Assembly (NCBI GenBank): GCA_030040475.1 | Contig: JASHTQ010000303.1 | Span: 1-6,609 of the forward strand | Direction: 5' to 3' | DNA length: 6,609 nucleotides | Source: Streptosporangiaceae bacterium | GTDB taxonomy: Bacteria; Actinomycetota; Actinomycetes; Streptosporangiales; Streptosporangiaceae | In this document: positions 5,918 to 6,609 of the stretch, piece by piece | Layout of the letters: every line of letters begins with the position of its first letter | Position numbering within the stretch: position 1 is the stretch's first letter | Made by a program: the position numbers and the translations under genes | Notes under the pieces: model-generated | The model's database searches: none | Told to the model about the DNA's origin: nothing | What the model saw: only the letters and a program-made list of their open reading frames with translations

Positions 5918-6609
5918 ATGAGCGTGCAGGTCGCAGCGGGACCCACGGGTTCTTCTCCGATAGCCGAGACCAAGGGCTGGTCGGTGCCCGGCATCCCGGT
6001 CCTGGTGGCCGGGATCGTGCTCGTGCTGGCCGGCGCCGGGGTGCTGGCCGGGGGCGCCGCCGGGAATCACGGGGCAACGAAGGCCGCGCTGGTCGTGGTC
6101 GGGATCGTGATCCTGCTGTGCGGCGCGACCGCCTTCGGCGGGCTGACCCCGGTCGTGGCGGGGCAGGCACGGGTGGTCCAGCTGTTCGGCCGCTACCAGG
6201 GCACGATCCGGGTGCCCGGCCTGACCTGGGTGAACCCGCTGGCCCAGCGGCGCAGGGTCTCGGTCAGGATCCGTAACCACGAGACCGCCCAGGCCAAGGT
6301 CAACGACGCCGACGGCAACCCGATCGAGATCGCCGCCGTGGTCGTCTGGCAGGTCCGCGACACCGCGCAGGCGCTGTACGCGGTCGACGATTACCCGGCG
6401 TTCGTGGCGATCCAGACCGAGACCGCGGTCAGGCACATCGCCTCCAGCTACCCCTACACAAGCGGGCCGGACGAGGAGAGGCTGTCGCTGCGCGAGAACG
6501 CCGAGGAGATCACCGCCAAGCTGTCGGCCGAGATCGCCGACCGGGTCCGGCCGGCCGGGGTGACGATCATCGAGTCGCGGCTGACCCGGCTGTCCTACGC
6601 GCCGGAGAT
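5918..6609 (+). CDS. SPFH/band-7 domain membrane protein, 3' end cut by the window edge
   Basis: 230 residues are visible from ATG 5918, which has GAGGTG (5905-5910) seven bases upstream; the frame is still open at the window edge. A polar N-terminus of about 23 residues is followed by two hydrophobic helices at about 24-47 and 56-80, then an SPFH domain from about 82. Recognisable family segments include GLTWVNPL (101-108), VSVRIRNHET (114-123), VNDADGNPIEIAAVVVWQV (128-146), the DDYPAFV stretch (157-163) and IQTETAVRHIASSYPY (165-180). An Ala/Glu-rich, probably coiled-coil region begins near 190. SPFH proteins (stomatin, prohibitin, flotillin) oligomerise on membranes and organise microdomains or act with proteases and transporters. 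Close bacterial relatives are usually about 290-310 residues, so perhaps 60-80 are missing. The gene shares a promoter-operator region with the divergent ABC operon. The family call is firm; the specific role is unknown. Confidence 0.93.
   Translation, partial: MSVQVAAGPTGSSPIAETKGWSVPGIPVLVAGIVLVLAGAGVLAGGAAGNHGATKAALVVVGIVILLCGATAFGGLTPVVAGQARVVQLFGRYQGTIRVPGLTWVNPLAQRRRVSVRIRNHETAQAKVNDADGNPIEIAAVVVWQVRDTAQALYAVDDYPAFVAIQTETAVRHIASSYPYTSGPDEERLSLRENAEEITAKLSAEIADRVRPAGVTIIESRLTRLSYAPE

Noticed and set aside
5908..6276. 122-codon frame MMADERAGRSG on the plus strand
   Set aside because: It is an out-of-frame overlap with the SPFH gene. It ends inside it, has no domain, and its ATG at 5911 lies too close to the GAGGTG site that serves ATG 5918.
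5843..6436. 197-codon open frame on the minus strand
   Set aside because: It is antisense to the SPFH gene and runs through both divergent promoters, and its His/Asp/Gly-rich translation matches nothing.

Overview
The window is about 70% GC. Codons strongly prefer G or C in third position, and GTG/TTG starts and TAnnnT-type -10 boxes occur. This points to a high-GC actinomycete; I cannot place the genus from this stretch. Gene density is high and the order looks chromosomal. I see no mobile elements, tRNA, rRNA, CRISPR or phage genes.

Layout from left to right: (1) purU, formyltetrahydrofolate deformylase, minus strand, with its 3' end cut by the left edge. (2) A cobalamin-binding-type (class B) radical SAM enzyme, minus strand, upstream of purU and separated from its start by about 100 bases that hold a candidate purU promoter. 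(3) An IclR-family regulator, plus strand, divergent from the radical SAM gene; it is probably preceded by a seven-residue leaderless micro-ORF whose stop overlaps the iclR start. (4) A twelve-helix ABC exporter permease and its ATPase, minus strand, overlapping by 25 bases in one operon that converges on iclR with only a 3-base gap. (5) An SPFH/band-7 membrane protein, plus strand, divergent from the ABC operon and cut by the right edge.

Three small regulatory regions deserve attention. Between the ABC operon and the SPFH gene, two good divergent promoters have -10 boxes that almost coincide, and a perfect 12-bp palindrome (ACTGATATCAGT) sits in one spacer and at the predicted start site of the other. 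This looks like one shared operator controlling an exporter and a membrane-scaffold protein. The radical SAM/iclR divergent region holds two -10 boxes that help decide both translation starts. The purU upstream region is an AT-richer island with a direct repeat.

Functionally, purU releases formate and free tetrahydrofolate. The radical SAM gene is an orphan class B enzyme with no obvious substrate partner in view, and the divergent IclR protein is its most likely local regulator. The ABC pair and SPFH protein look like a co-regulated membrane module. The genes are of recognisable families. I do not see a clear new multi-gene system; the most interesting signals are the shared operator, the coupled micro-ORF and the orphan radical SAM enzyme.
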